The notes: generated by a model not told the origin, from the sequence alone. Positions 1 through 7,790 are shown, counted from the first letter of the stretch. The stretch: 64,000 bases of DNA from a bacterium (GCA_016708025.1 JADJGQ010000002.1:62001-126000); one strand, 5' to 3'. Made by a program: numbers and translations.

Positions 1-1
1 T

Positions 2-361
2 GAACCGGCCGTGGCCAACAGCCATGCGGCCAGCCTGACCAGTCTTGGCTATCGAGTGACGGTGGCATGCGACCCGCGTGCAGCGATCACGGTATTCCAG
101 GAACGTCCGACCGACTTCGATTGCGTTCTCCTCGACCAGCGGATGCCGGAAATGACCGGTGATCAGGTCGCAGTCAACCTGCTCCGTATACGCCCGGATA
201 TCCCGATCGTCCTCTGCTCAGGGTTCAGCGATTCGCTCGAACTCAAGGAGGCACATGATCTGGGGATCCGCGATGTGGTGATGAAACCGGTGATCGCGGC
301 CGACCTCGGCAAGGCATTGCGGAAGGCGATAAAGCGGTCGGATTCTGTTTCCACGAAGTGA
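2..361 (+). CDS. Response-regulator receiver domain, 5'-truncated
   Basis: The reading frame is open from the window edge, so the start lies outside. The visible 119 residues form one receiver (REC) domain. It has the phospho-acceptor aspartate in the stretch VLLDQRMPEMTG, a Ser after the fourth strand (LCSGFSD) and the conserved Lys-Pro in VVMKPV. The first visible residues (EPAVANSHAASLTSLGY) match the region just after the acidic pocket of a REC domain. The protein ends soon after the domain, so this is most likely the C-terminal receiver of a hybrid histidine kinase, though a stand-alone regulator is possible. It lies upstream of the peptide locus and may or may not control it. Confidence 0.8.
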   Translation, partial: EPAVANSHAASLTSLGYRVTVACDPRAAITVFQERPTDFDCVLLDQRMPEMTGDQVAVNLLRIRPDIPIVLCSGFSDSLELKEAHDLGIRDVVMKPVIAADLGKALRKAIKRSDSVSTK

Positions 362-377
362 GGTGACAGTCACACGC

Positions 378-402
378 AAAGTGGCGACAGGAATGCCACT
401 TT
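378..402 (+). terminator. Probable terminator hairpin after the receiver-domain gene
   Basis: An 8-bp perfect inverted repeat (AAAGTGGC / GCCACTTT) with a 9-nt loop begins 16 bases after the stop codon. The T-run after it is short (TTTAT), so it may be a weak Rho-independent terminator. Confidence 0.5.
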
Positions 403-548
403 ATCGACGGATTCGCTCTTCATTGCAATCTTTCCATCGGCGTAAACCTGTTGCGACATAATCAGATTACAATCGCACACGAAATCCCTCTTCGATCTCA
501 CTTTTAAAATCACTCACCACTTTCTCACAAACAGAGACCGCTTTATCC

Positions 549-577
549 TTGACAATTTTGTCCATAAGGAATATCTT
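549..577 (+). promoter_or_regulatory. Candidate sigma-70 promoter for the peptide locus
   Basis: A perfect -35 TTGACA (549-554), a 17-bp spacer and a -10-like TATCTT (572-577). The spacing is ideal and the -10 matches 4 of 6 consensus positions. The same style of promoter (TTGACA, 17 bp, TATCCT) precedes the cytochrome gene at 57 kb. A transcript from here would have a leader of about 400 bases before the first peptide gene. Confidence 0.5.
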
Positions 578-979
578 GATTTTATATTCGAACTCGTATC
601 AGGTGAGCAGGACCTCACAACAGCTGACAAGTTTTTTCGGCAATCCGGGCGCGAAATGACGGCATGGCCCGTTCGGCGGCGGTGATCTATCCCCTCGAAT
701 GGTCTGCAAGGGTGGGAGGCTTTGAGAGTACGCGGAGTAGTATGCCCATCGGTCACGTTTCTATTACTGCGATGCGGCGCGCATGTCGCGTCGGTCAAGC
801 GCCCGATATCTCTTTGCCCGGCACAGCAATCGCGCCGGCGCTGAAGAAACTGCAGAGATCACGATCAATCAGACATTGTCAGACAATTCCTCGGCGGGTC
901 CATGGTGAGACTCCGTCTTGCCGTCGACACGCCGCATCCGCCCAGCTGGGCATAACTATCGGATATGCGGAGGTAACGC

Positions 980-1087
980 ATGATTTATTTGATTGATCCG
1001 AACACTGCCGGTGGCGTATGCACCCGGTTCTGCACGACCAAGTGCGGCATTAAGCCGCTCTACGGTGTGCCTAACGACACGATGTAA
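980..1087 (+). CDS. Putative RiPP precursor peptide 1 (35 residues)
   Basis: A small gene with a strong Shine-Dalgarno GGAGG (969-973) six bases before ATG. The peptide starts MIYLIDP and ends PLYGVPNDTM. The middle has Cys14, Cys18 and Cys22 in a CX3CX3C pattern. The start block and the PLYG end are shared with the next two small genes, also at nucleotide level, so these are tandem duplicates under selection. Two radical SAM/SPASM enzymes and an exporter follow on the same strand. Regularly spaced cysteines next to SPASM enzymes suggest a thioether-bridged peptide, but crosslinking through the conserved Tyr is also possible. No double-glycine leader is present. I do not recognise the family; the precursor role is inferred from context. 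Confidence 0.8.
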   Translation: MIYLIDPNTAGGVCTRFCTTKCGIKPLYGVPNDTM

Positions 1088-1112
1088 TTGACCCTGTAGA
1101 CAGGAGACGATC

Positions 1113-1214
1113 ATGATCTATTTGATCGACCCAGAGATTGTCGGAAGCGCATGCACGACGTACGTCAAGAAGTGCAGCCCGCGCTTCGTTCCGCTGTACG
1201 GCACCCCTGTGTGA
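1113..1214 (+). CDS. Putative RiPP precursor peptide 2 (33 residues)
   Basis: It begins 25 bases after gene 1, with AGGAG (1102-1106) ahead of ATG. The peptide starts MIYLIDPEIVG and ends PLYGTPV, stopping right after the PLYGTP motif without the DTM tail of its neighbours. It has only two cysteines, Cys14 and Cys21, so it lacks the CX3CX3C pattern. The conserved first residues and PLYG end mark it as a paralogue of the flanking peptides. The differing Cys count suggests that one enzyme set would act on several related cores. Confidence 0.78.
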   Translation: MIYLIDPEIVGSACTTYVKKCSPRFVPLYGTPV

Positions 1215-1305
1215 TCGTCGCAGCATCGACAAAAAAAAACGATCCGGTGAGTGATCATCGGACGATCTGAAGCGAAACACGAAACCTCAACCCACGGAGA
1301 CCCGG

Positions 1306-1425
1306 ATGATCTATTTGATCGACCCGACGGTCGTCGGTAATGGCTGCAAAGTCTTCTGCAAGACTCTGTGCGGCTGCAAGCCGGTCGCAGTGCCGCTTTA
1401 TGGCGTGCCGACTGACACGATGTAA
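1306..1425 (+). CDS. Putative RiPP precursor peptide 3 (39 residues)
   Basis: GGAGA (1296-1300) precedes ATG. The peptide starts MIYLIDPTVVG, has Cys14, Cys18, Cys22 and Cys24, and ends PLYGVPTDTM. It is the longest and most Cys-rich of the set and shares the CX3CX3C core of peptide 1. A 91-base spacer with a run of nine A residues separates it from peptide 2. The shared ends and variable middle are what one expects of a precursor family with a fixed enzyme-recognition part and a variable core. Confidence 0.8.
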   Translation: MIYLIDPTVVGNGCKVFCKTLCGCKPVAVPLYGVPTDTM

Positions 1426-1505
1426 ACACTCTCATTGGTGAGTGGCGGGCGGTCCGGACCAGCATCTCGCGACGATGTGCATGACGCTTCTTAAGGAGGT
1501 AACGC

Positions 1506-1594
1506 ATGATCTACCTGATCAACTCCCACAGATCGTAGCGCCCATCCGCAGATCCAGGATCCCGGTTTCGCCGGTCCAGTCACCAGGACCGTGA
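1506..1594 (+). pseudogene. Degenerate fourth precursor peptide, frameshifted
   Basis: A near-perfect ribosome binding site (TAAGGAGGT) precedes ATG, and the block GGAGGTAACGCATGAT is identical to that of peptide 1. The frame reads MIYLINSHRS and stops at 1538. Shifting frame after the Asn codon gives PQIVAPIRRS and on to a TGA at 1592-1594. PQIV aligns with PEIV of peptide 2, so a small indel of two inserted bases or one lost base broke the gene. Even in the restored frame there is no Cys and no PLYG end, so this copy is probably dead. A functional 10-residue peptide is less likely. Confidence 0.6.
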
Positions 1595-1649
1595 ATCGTA
1601 ACGAAGGGTGGGGCCGCTTGTCGACCCCTCCCTAAAGAAAGACGAGGAT

Positions 1650-3002
1650 ATGCCCAAGCTGTCACGCTACAATCAGTTCTATCCCTGGCGGGATGGACAC
1701 TATCTGGCGTTTAATGCCCGCTCCGGAGCGGTTGCATTGATGACCGGCGAAAACTATGCCAGATTCGAAGAACTCGGCAGCAAGCTGGCCACTGATGCGA
1801 TTGACGGGCTATCGTCTGAAGAACAAGCACTGTTGAAACAACTCGAGTACGGCAATTTTGTGCATGCCGACTCGTTTGACGAGATCGAGCATCTTAAATT
1901 CGATCACCGCCGCCTCCGCTTCGACGAAGCGAGCCTCGGCCTGGTGATCGCGCCGACCATGGCCTGTAATATGGCCTGCAAGTATTGCTTCGAGGAAAAC
2001 AAGAAAGGGCGGATGTCCCCGCAGGTGGTTGCATCGCTCCTCAGCTTCGTAGAGAAAAAAGCCCCCCGCCTGACCAGTGTTGATGTCAGTTGGTATGGCG
2101 GCGAACCTCTGCTCGCGCTTGACGTCATCGAAGATATCACCGTCGCCCTCCTTGAAATGGGGAAAGTCCACAACTTCAAATACACGGCGTCGATGATCTC
2201 CAACGGCTACCTGCTGACCAACGATGTAGTCGATCGGCTGATCAAACTTAAAGTCAGTTCGATACAGGTAACGCTGGATGGACCAGCTCGTCTCCACAAC
2301 GACAAGCGCCCGTTGAAAAATGGGAAAGAGTCATTTGATGTCATCCTGCAGAATCTGCTGTATGCCTCCACGAAGATGGGGATCGGCGTTCGCGTGAATG
2401 TCGACAAAAGCTTTCAGATAGAAATGGTCGCTGAACTGCTAGACCAGCTCGAGGAAGCCGGATTGCGCGATCGAGTGGGGGTCTATTTCGGCCTGATCGA
2501 GGCTGCCACTACCGCGTGCTCAAATATCACTGAGAGCTGTTACGAGATGACTGACTTTTCCCAGATTGAGATCGACTATTACGCCCTGTTACTACAACGG
2601 GGATTCAGAATAGAAAAATTGCCATCCCCCTCACCGACTTTCTGCATGGCGCAGTTGGTCAATTCGTTCCTGATCGACCCGGATGGGGATTGCTATCGCT
2701 GTTTCAACTATGTAGGGGACAAATCGAGAGCCTCAGGGAATGTGAAAGATCCGATCAATTTCGATCATCCCAACTTTCTCAAGCTCTTTCAATTTGACCC
2801 ATTTGAAGATGAAACGTGCCTCAGTTGTAATATACTGCCGGTTTGCATGGGGAGCTGTCCTGCTCGTCGCGCCGACCGCGGTCTGACCAAAGACAAAATA
2901 TGTGAGAGTTGGAAATATAATCTGCAGCCGATGCTCGAGATCATCGCCTGGTCGCGTCAACAGGCGCACCAGAAAGCAATGGCTGCGAAGGAGACAGTAT
3001 GA
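1650..3002 (+). CDS. Radical SAM/SPASM peptide maturase 1
   Basis: About 450 residues. The N-terminal 80 or so residues (RYNQFYPW, LAFNARSGAVALM, then helices) resemble the PqqD-like recognition region of peptide-modifying radical SAM enzymes. The radical SAM cluster motif CX3CX2C is at Cys106, Cys110 and Cys113 (CNMACKYC), followed by a GGEP motif in WYGGEPLL. The C-terminus has a full SPASM motif CX2CX5CX3C at about 390-403 plus outlying cysteines, so two auxiliary iron-sulfur clusters are expected. It lies directly after the small peptide genes and overlaps the next maturase by ATGA. The start is uncertain: GTG at 1608 adds 14 residues, while ATG at 1650 starts at the family-like sequence MPKLSRYN but has a close GAGG. 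The likely role is a crosslink on the MIYLIDP peptides; the reaction is unknown. Confidence 0.88.
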   Translation: MPKLSRYNQFYPWRDGHYLAFNARSGAVALMTGENYARFEELGSKLATDAIDGLSSEEQALLKQLEYGNFVHADSFDEIEHLKFDHRRLRFDEASLGLVIAPTMACNMACKYCFEENKKGRMSPQVVASLLSFVEKKAPRLTSVDVSWYGGEPLLALDVIEDITVALLEMGKVHNFKYTASMISNGYLLTNDVVDRLIKLKVSSIQVTLDGPARLHNDKRPLKNGKESFDVILQNLLYASTKMGIGVRVNVDKSFQIEMVAELLDQLEEAGLRDRVGVYFGLIEAATTACSNITESCYEMTDFSQIEIDYYALLLQRGFRIEKLPSPSPTFCMAQLVNSFLIDPDGDCYRCFNYVGDKSRASGNVKDPINFDHPNFLKLFQFDPFEDETCLSCNILPVCMGSCPARRADRGLTKDKICESWKYNLQPMLEIIAWSRQQAHQKAMAAKETV

Positions 3003-4120
3003 ACGAGTTCAAATTCTATCCCTCGGCGGTCGTATGGGAGATTACGTTCGCCTGCAACATGCGCTGTATCCACTGCGGGACCTCGGCTGGCAAGCGCCGT
3101 CCCGATGAACTGACTACAGAGGAATCGCTGAAGCTGGTCGACGAACTGGCTGATCTCGGTTCCGAAGCGATCACCATCTCCGGTGGCGAACCGCTGCTCC
3201 GCGAAGACTGGCCCATTCTGGCGAAGCGGATCAAAGACCGTGGAGTAAAGGCATATTTCATTACCAACGGCTATGCTATGACCCCGGAGATCGCGAAGAC
3301 AATGGCTGACCTTCAGATCAACAACATCGGTATCAGTTTCGACGGGACCGAGAAAACGCACAACTACATCCGGCAGCGCCCTGATAGTTACACTCGTTGC
3401 CTGAATGCGATGGATATGCTTCGTGCTGCCGGCGCCCGTTATTGTGCCGTTACGCAGGTCTCTAACCTGAATCTCGATGAATTGGATCAGATCAAGGAAG
3501 ACTTGATCGCCCACGGCTGCAAAGTCTGGCGTATCCAGATGACGACTGTCACCGGCCGCATGAAAGAGAATGCCAAGTCGGTGATGTCGATCGAGAACTA
3601 TCCGAAGCTGGTCGACAAGATCCTCGAGATCAAGAAGGACAGCCGGATCAAAGTGGATGTTGGCGAGAATATCGGGTATTATGGATGCAAAGGGACCGAG
3701 CTCCTGGATGGTTTCCCCTATTTCGGTTGCTATGCCGGTACCCGGATCGCCGGGATAGAATCCAACGGCAATGTCAAAGGGTGTCTGTCGATGCCTGAGG
3801 AGTTTGTCGAAGGGAATATCCGGGACAGCTCGTTCACTGAGATCTGGAATAACCCGAACGGTTTTGCGTACAACCGGCAATTCACGAAAGATACTGCAAC
3901 CGGGCATTGCCATGACTGCAAGTACCTTCCGCTCTGTCGCGGTGGCTGTACGACGACATCAGTGTCGGCCAGCGGAAAACGCGCCGAGAATCCTTACTGT
4001 ATGTACCATCTTGAACAACAGCAGGGGATCGAGCCGGTGGACAGCGAATATGTATGCAATGTCCTTGAGAAAGTCCGCGAAATGGAAGCGGAGTCGATAA
4101 AGGGGAGCAAGGCGGTCTGA
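2999..4120 (+). CDS. Radical SAM/SPASM peptide maturase 2
   Basis: 373 residues. The ATG overlaps the stop of maturase 1, so the two are translationally coupled. The radical SAM CX3CX2C is at Cys19, Cys23 and Cys26 (CNMRCIHC), close to the N-terminus, so there is no N-terminal recognition domain. A GGEP motif follows (ISGGEPLL). The SPASM part has FGCYAG, KGCLS and a CX2CX5CX3C motif at about 304-317 (CHDCKYLPLCRGGC), then a last Cys in NPYCMYH. The layout resembles PqqE- and anSME-like SPASM enzymes. The lack of its own recognition domain suggests it either uses that of maturase 1 or makes a second modification. Its substrate is inferred from position. Confidence 0.88.
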   Translation: MNEFKFYPSAVVWEITFACNMRCIHCGTSAGKRRPDELTTEESLKLVDELADLGSEAITISGGEPLLREDWPILAKRIKDRGVKAYFITNGYAMTPEIAKTMADLQINNIGISFDGTEKTHNYIRQRPDSYTRCLNAMDMLRAAGARYCAVTQVSNLNLDELDQIKEDLIAHGCKVWRIQMTTVTGRMKENAKSVMSIENYPKLVDKILEIKKDSRIKVDVGENIGYYGCKGTELLDGFPYFGCYAGTRIAGIESNGNVKGCLSMPEEFVEGNIRDSSFTEIWNNPNGFAYNRQFTKDTATGHCHDCKYLPLCRGGCTTTSVSASGKRAENPYCMYHLEQQQGIEPVDSEYVCNVLEKVREMEAESIKGSKAV

Positions 4121-4143
4121 CCGCGTGCTCGAGCGATTGATGA

Positions 4144-4172
4144 CGCGGCTCATCTCCCGAGGATGGGCCGCG
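4144..4172 (+). promoter_or_regulatory. GC-rich hairpin between maturase 2 and the exporter
   Basis: An 11-bp stem with one G-U pair and a 7-nt loop sits in the 80-base gap between the maturase and exporter genes. No T-run follows, so it is not a classical terminator. It may be an attenuator, a processing site or an mRNA-stability element that lowers exporter expression. Confidence 0.4.
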
Positions 4173-4200
4173 CGTGTCTTATGAACAGTAGTGTCCGAAG

Positions 4201-5952
4201 ATGAACGTTGAGAAGCTGAAACGGCTCTGGGGATTTCTCCGCCCATACTGGGTAGCGGAATCATTCACTCTGGTGACGATGGGAGCGATTGCGCTGCTGT
4301 CGCTGGCGTTGCCGATCGCCATCCAGTACATGATCGATACACTGATCCCCGGCCTGGTGCAGACCTCCGGCGCTCCGGTCGAGGTGCAACCAGTAGTCGT
4401 TTTCGTGCTGTTGCTGATGGGGTTGTATCTGGCGATGGTCTTGCTGGGATGGCTCCGGGATTATCTGGTCGCTTATGTCGGCTCCAATATCATCAAGGAT
4501 ATCCGATCGAAGTTATTCGGTCATCTTCAACGGCTTTCGCTCCGCTTCTATCAGGATCATCAGGTTGGAGAGGTGATGTCCCGCACGTTGTCCGATGTCG
4601 GTCGTGTCCAGGATCTCCTCACCTCTACCCTGCTGATGTTTTTTACCAATATCCTGATGCTGGGTGCGGTCGTCGCATATCTGCTACATACCAACTGGAT
4701 GCTCACCGTCGTCGCGCTCCTGCCGGTACCGGCGACGATCGTATTGGCCAACAAGTACGGTCAGAAGCTCAACCTGATCGCCACCAGCATACAGCAGAAT
4801 ATCGCTTCCTTCACTGCGCGACTCCAGGAGAGCCTGGTTTCGATCAAGACGGTAAAAGCATTTGGACAGGAAAAGCGCGAAGAAGAGCGGGTAAACAAGG
4901 TTCTCGATTCGCTGACCGGCCTGTATATCAAGAGCAGTGTGACCAATTCACTCGCGGTGAATGTTACCCATTTCGTCAATATGATCGGTCCGATCATCGT
5001 GCTCGGCTGGGGAGTCTATCTGGTCGCCGCTGGCTCTATGAAGCTGGGAGAGCTGATCGCTTTTTACATTCTGCTCAATTATCTCTACACGCCGATCCAT
5101 AGCCTTGCCGAGACGAACCTGCAGGTGCAAACCGCCATGGCGTCTGTCGACCGCGTTTTTGAGTATCTCGATCTTCCTGAGGGAGTGATCGAATCTGCTT
5201 CTCCGGTCACGCTGAAAGCGCCGCGCGGTGAGATCCAGCTTGAACGGGTCAGCTTTGACTACGGGAATGGTGGGTTTCAGTTCGAAGATCTCTCGCTGCA
5301 CATTCGGGCGAAAGAGAAGATCGCGCTGGTCGGACCATCCGGTTCCGGCAAAACAACGTTGATCAACCTGATCATGCGATTCTTTGATCCGCAACAGGGA
5401 ACGATCACGCTCGATGGAATCGACCTTCGCTCCCTCTCCCTGCGTACAATGCGGGACAGCATCGCGCTGGTCGATCAGGATCCGGTCCTGTTCAAAATGT
5501 CGATCTACGACAACATAGCCTATGGCGATATCTCAGCGACGGAATCCAGAGTGATTGCGGCTGCCAGGATCGCCAACATTCACGAGTTCATCATGGCTCT
5601 TCCGAACGGTTATCAGACCGAGGTAGGAGAACGGGGAGTGACAGTATCCGGCGGCGAACGCCAGCGCATCTGTCTCGCCCGCGCCATAATCAAAGATCCG
5701 GCGGTGCTGATCCTGGATGAAGCAACTTCGGCGCTGGATTCTCAGTCGGAACATCTGATTCAGGATTCTCTGAAGAAAGTGTTGGCGGACAAAACGGCGA
5801 TCATCATTGCGCACCGGCTCTCCACTGTCCAACACGCCGATCGGATCGTGGCGATGGAGCATGGGCGGATCATTGACCAGGGAAGACATGAGGAGTTGAC
5901 AGCGCGTTGTCCGCTCTATCGCGAACTGGCCGCCAAGCAGTTACTGCTCTAA
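4201..5952 (+). CDS. ABC exporter (fused membrane and ATPase domains)
   Basis: 583 residues. Six membrane helices in roughly the first 310 residues form a type IV ABC exporter domain, then a nucleotide-binding domain. The Walker A is GPSGSGKTT (about 378), the Q-loop is near VDQDPVLF, the signature is VSGGERQR (about 482), the Walker B is VLILDEATSALD and the H-loop is IIAHRLS. It is a half-transporter that should work as a homodimer in the inner membrane. There is no N-terminal C39 peptidase domain, so it does not cut leaders. Its place after the two maturases makes export of the modified peptide the natural role, but MsbA-like lipid or drug exporters look the same by sequence. Confidence 0.88.
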   Translation: MNVEKLKRLWGFLRPYWVAESFTLVTMGAIALLSLALPIAIQYMIDTLIPGLVQTSGAPVEVQPVVVFVLLLMGLYLAMVLLGWLRDYLVAYVGSNIIKDIRSKLFGHLQRLSLRFYQDHQVGEVMSRTLSDVGRVQDLLTSTLLMFFTNILMLGAVVAYLLHTNWMLTVVALLPVPATIVLANKYGQKLNLIATSIQQNIASFTARLQESLVSIKTVKAFGQEKREEERVNKVLDSLTGLYIKSSVTNSLAVNVTHFVNMIGPIIVLGWGVYLVAAGSMKLGELIAFYILLNYLYTPIHSLAETNLQVQTAMASVDRVFEYLDLPEGVIESASPVTLKAPRGEIQLERVSFDYGNGGFQFEDLSLHIRAKEKIALVGPSGSGKTTLINLIMRFFDPQQGTITLDGIDLRSLSLRTMRDSIALVDQDPVLFKMSIYDNIAYGDISATESRVIAAARIANIHEFIMALPNGYQTEVGERGVTVSGGERQRICLARAIIKDPAVLILDEATSALDSQSEHLIQDSLKKVLADKTAIIIAHRLSTVQHADRIVAMEHGRIIDQGRHEELTARCPLYRELAAKQLLL

Positions 5953-5968
5953 TCCAGGGGGAAGTGGA

Positions 5969-6928
5969 TCACTTCTTTTTCTGCTGTTTTGAATTCTCCA
6001 GATTGATCAGATCGACCATCCGGTATCCCAGTGTCGTATCTTTCGCCATCAGCTTATAAAGTACCGAGTCAGCTTTTTCCCCCTGCCCCGTCATCGCGTA
6101 CATCACGCCAAGCGAAACCCAGCCAGGGTTAAACATCGAATCAAGCTGCACCACGTGCGAGAATTGTTCGAGCGCATCGCTGTATTTCCCCTGGGTGACA
6201 AACAGGACACCAAGTCCCTGACGGCAGTCGCGGCAGGTGGAATCGCGCTGAATGGCAAAGCGGTAATCGGTTTCGGCATCTGCTGTCCGCTTGAGATTCT
6301 GTCGGGCGAAGCCGCGCTGATAAAACAGCTTGGCTGTCTTTCCCCCCAGAGAGATGGCGCGCGAATAGTAGAAATCGGCAGAATCGTATTGCCGCTGGAG
6401 ACTGAAGCAGTCACCCAGGATGATCGGGATATCAGCCGTCGCCGTATCCAGCACGATCGCTTGCCTGGCGAGTTCCATCGCCTGGGGCATTTTCCCCAGT
6501 TTGGCGTACTCCAGCGCAAGATTCGTCATATAGGTGGCATTTTTCGGCTTAAGCTGGTGCGCTCTCTCAAAATAGATAACCGCTTTGTCGGGTTGGTTCA
6601 TCACCGAGTAGGTGGTGCCAAGATTATTGCAGACTGACGGATCCTCCGGCGCCAACTGCTCCGCTCTCAACAAGAGCTTCAGCGCGTTGGGATGGTCGCC
6701 CACCGTGGTGTGCAGAATTGCCAGATTGCGCAGTACCTCGACATTGTTTGAGTCCAACTGATAGGCAGCATCGTAATAGTCGCGGGCCTTGGCGTATTCG
6801 CGCAAATTGAGAGCGCGGCCGGCATTGACCAGCAGGTTCTGCAGTGAATCAGGGCGGCCGGGAGTAGGGGTTACTTCCAGAACAGACCAGATTGCCAGAG
6901 CGATTGTGAGCAAAAACATAGGCATCAA
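5969..6928 (-). CDS. TPR-repeat protein, probably exported
   Basis: 319 residues, with ATG preceded by AAGGA. A short hydrophobic N-terminus (MMPMFLLTIALAIWSVL) looks like a signal peptide or anchor. The rest is tandem tetratricopeptide repeats, with repeated patterns such as NNVEVLRNLAILHTTVGDHPNALKL and DPSVCNNLGTTYSVMNQ covering most of the length. TPR arrays are protein-binding scaffolds, and no catalytic domain is visible. It lies downstream of rex on the same strand but beyond the rex terminator, so it probably has its own transcript. Function unknown. Confidence 0.8.
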   Translation of the reverse strand: MMPMFLLTIALAIWSVLEVTPTPGRPDSLQNLLVNAGRALNLREYAKARDYYDAAYQLDSNNVEVLRNLAILHTTVGDHPNALKLLLRAEQLAPEDPSVCNNLGTTYSVMNQPDKAVIYFERAHQLKPKNATYMTNLALEYAKLGKMPQAMELARQAIVLDTATADIPIILGDCFSLQRQYDSADFYYSRAISLGGKTAKLFYQRGFARQNLKRTADAETDYRFAIQRDSTCRDCRQGLGVLFVTQGKYSDALEQFSHVVQLDSMFNPGWVSLGVMYAMTGQGEKADSVLYKLMAKDTTLGYRMVDLINLENSKQQKKK

Positions 6929-7007
6929 TTCCTTCTACCCCAAGATAGCCCGATTCGCCGGATTTGTCGATTATTTTGAATTGGCCGTCGAGGGCGGCAT
7001 TGGGCAT

Positions 7008-7032
7008 AAAAAAAGGCCCGCCAAAGCGGGCC
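7008..7032 (-). terminator. Rho-independent terminator of rex
   Basis: On the minus strand, a 7-bp GC stem (GGCCCGC / GCGGGCC, loop of 4) is followed by seven T residues, about 30 bases past the rex stop codon. Confidence 0.85.
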
Positions 7033-7061
7033 ATCAACTGTCTACCGAAGAGGCGGGAGAG

Positions 7062-7730
7062 CTACTTCGCCTTCTTTTGCGGATGATTGTTCACCAGGGC
7101 AAACGACAGGAACTCAAGTTCCATGGACATATTTTCGTTCCGCAGGTAGACATCATCGGGGACACGAAGATTGACCGGCGCAAAGTTGAGGATCGCTTTG
7201 ATCCCTCCCTTGATGACATCATCCACGATATACTGCGCTACGGTCGCCGGAACCGCCAGCACCACCATCTCGATCTTGGCGTCCCGAAGTTCGGTTTCCA
7301 GATTCCGGATATCGGAGACAATGATCCCCTTATGGTTGGAACCGATCTTCCGCTGATCATTGTCGAACAGCTTGACGATCTGGAAGCCTTGTTTGGAGAA
7401 CTCTTTGTAGCTGACAAGAGCTGAACCGATATTCCCGACTCCCACCAGCGCCACTCGCCAGGCTCGGTCGAGACCAAGAATCCCGGCGATCTGGGATTTC
7501 AGTTCGCCTACCGGGTACCCCAGTCCGCGGGTCCCAAATGAGCCGAAGAAGGAGAGGTCCTTGCGAACTTGGGCCGGAGTCAGTTTTTCACGCTTGGCCA
7601 GCTCTTTCGATGATACCGTTTCGTAATTCTCTTTTTGGAGGAGAGACAAAGCTCGGTAATACATCGACAGCCGGTGGATGGTTGACTCGGAGATTCGTTT
7701 TTTTGCCATCGGCACCGGAGCAGTAGTCAT
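7062..7730 (-). CDS. rex: Redox-sensing transcriptional repressor Rex
   Basis: 222 residues from ATG at 7730, chosen because GGAG lies eight bases upstream; a longer frame begins inside the promoter and is unlikely. The N-terminal winged helix carries the Rex signature for DNA contact (SSKELAKREKLTPAQVRKDLSFFGSFGTRGLGY). The C-terminal Rossmann domain has the NAD-binding glycine motif VALVGVGNIGSAL and an acidic residue in LFDND. Rex represses fermentative and respiratory genes when NAD+ is high and leaves DNA when NADH rises. Two Rex-like operators flank its own promoter, so it probably autoregulates. Confidence 0.95.
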   Translation of the reverse strand: MTTAPVPMAKKRISESTIHRLSMYYRALSLLQKENYETVSSKELAKREKLTPAQVRKDLSFFGSFGTRGLGYPVGELKSQIAGILGLDRAWRVALVGVGNIGSALVSYKEFSKQGFQIVKLFDNDQRKIGSNHKGIIVSDIRNLETELRDAKIEMVVLAVPATVAQYIVDDVIKGGIKAILNFAPVNLRVPDDVYLRNENMSMELEFLSFALVNNHPQKKAK

Positions 7731-7767
7731 GGGCTGATCTCCATAAGTTTTTGGCAGTCCGTCGATT

Positions 7768-7785
7768 ATGTGAAAAGCTTCACAA
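7768..7785. promoter_or_regulatory. Rex operator, proximal
   Basis: The 18-bp site matches the Rex box TTGTGAAnnnnTTCACAA at every informative position except the first base, with a perfect TGTGAA-AAGC-TTCACA dyad. It covers the predicted transcription start of rex, so occupancy would block initiation. Confidence 0.8.
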
Positions 7786-7790
7786 AAATT

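Larger units (their letters stand above)
362..979 (+). other. 618-bp intergenic leader upstream of the peptide genes
   Basis: The stretch holds a hairpin near its start and a candidate promoter at 549-577. The remaining roughly 400 bases up to the first precursor gene hold no gene I can support. An open frame at 664-996 has no family features. It contains GTG ATC TAT (682-690), faintly like the conserved start of the precursor genes, which may be chance. Confidence 0.5.

Noticed and set aside
664..996. Open frame of 110 codons in the leader before the peptide genes
   Set aside because: No ribosome site, no domain-like pattern, and its end overlaps the first peptide gene in another frame.
2957..3913. 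Minus-strand frame of 318 codons opposite maturase 2
   Set aside because: Maturase 2 has all radical SAM and SPASM motifs; the opposite frame has none of its own.
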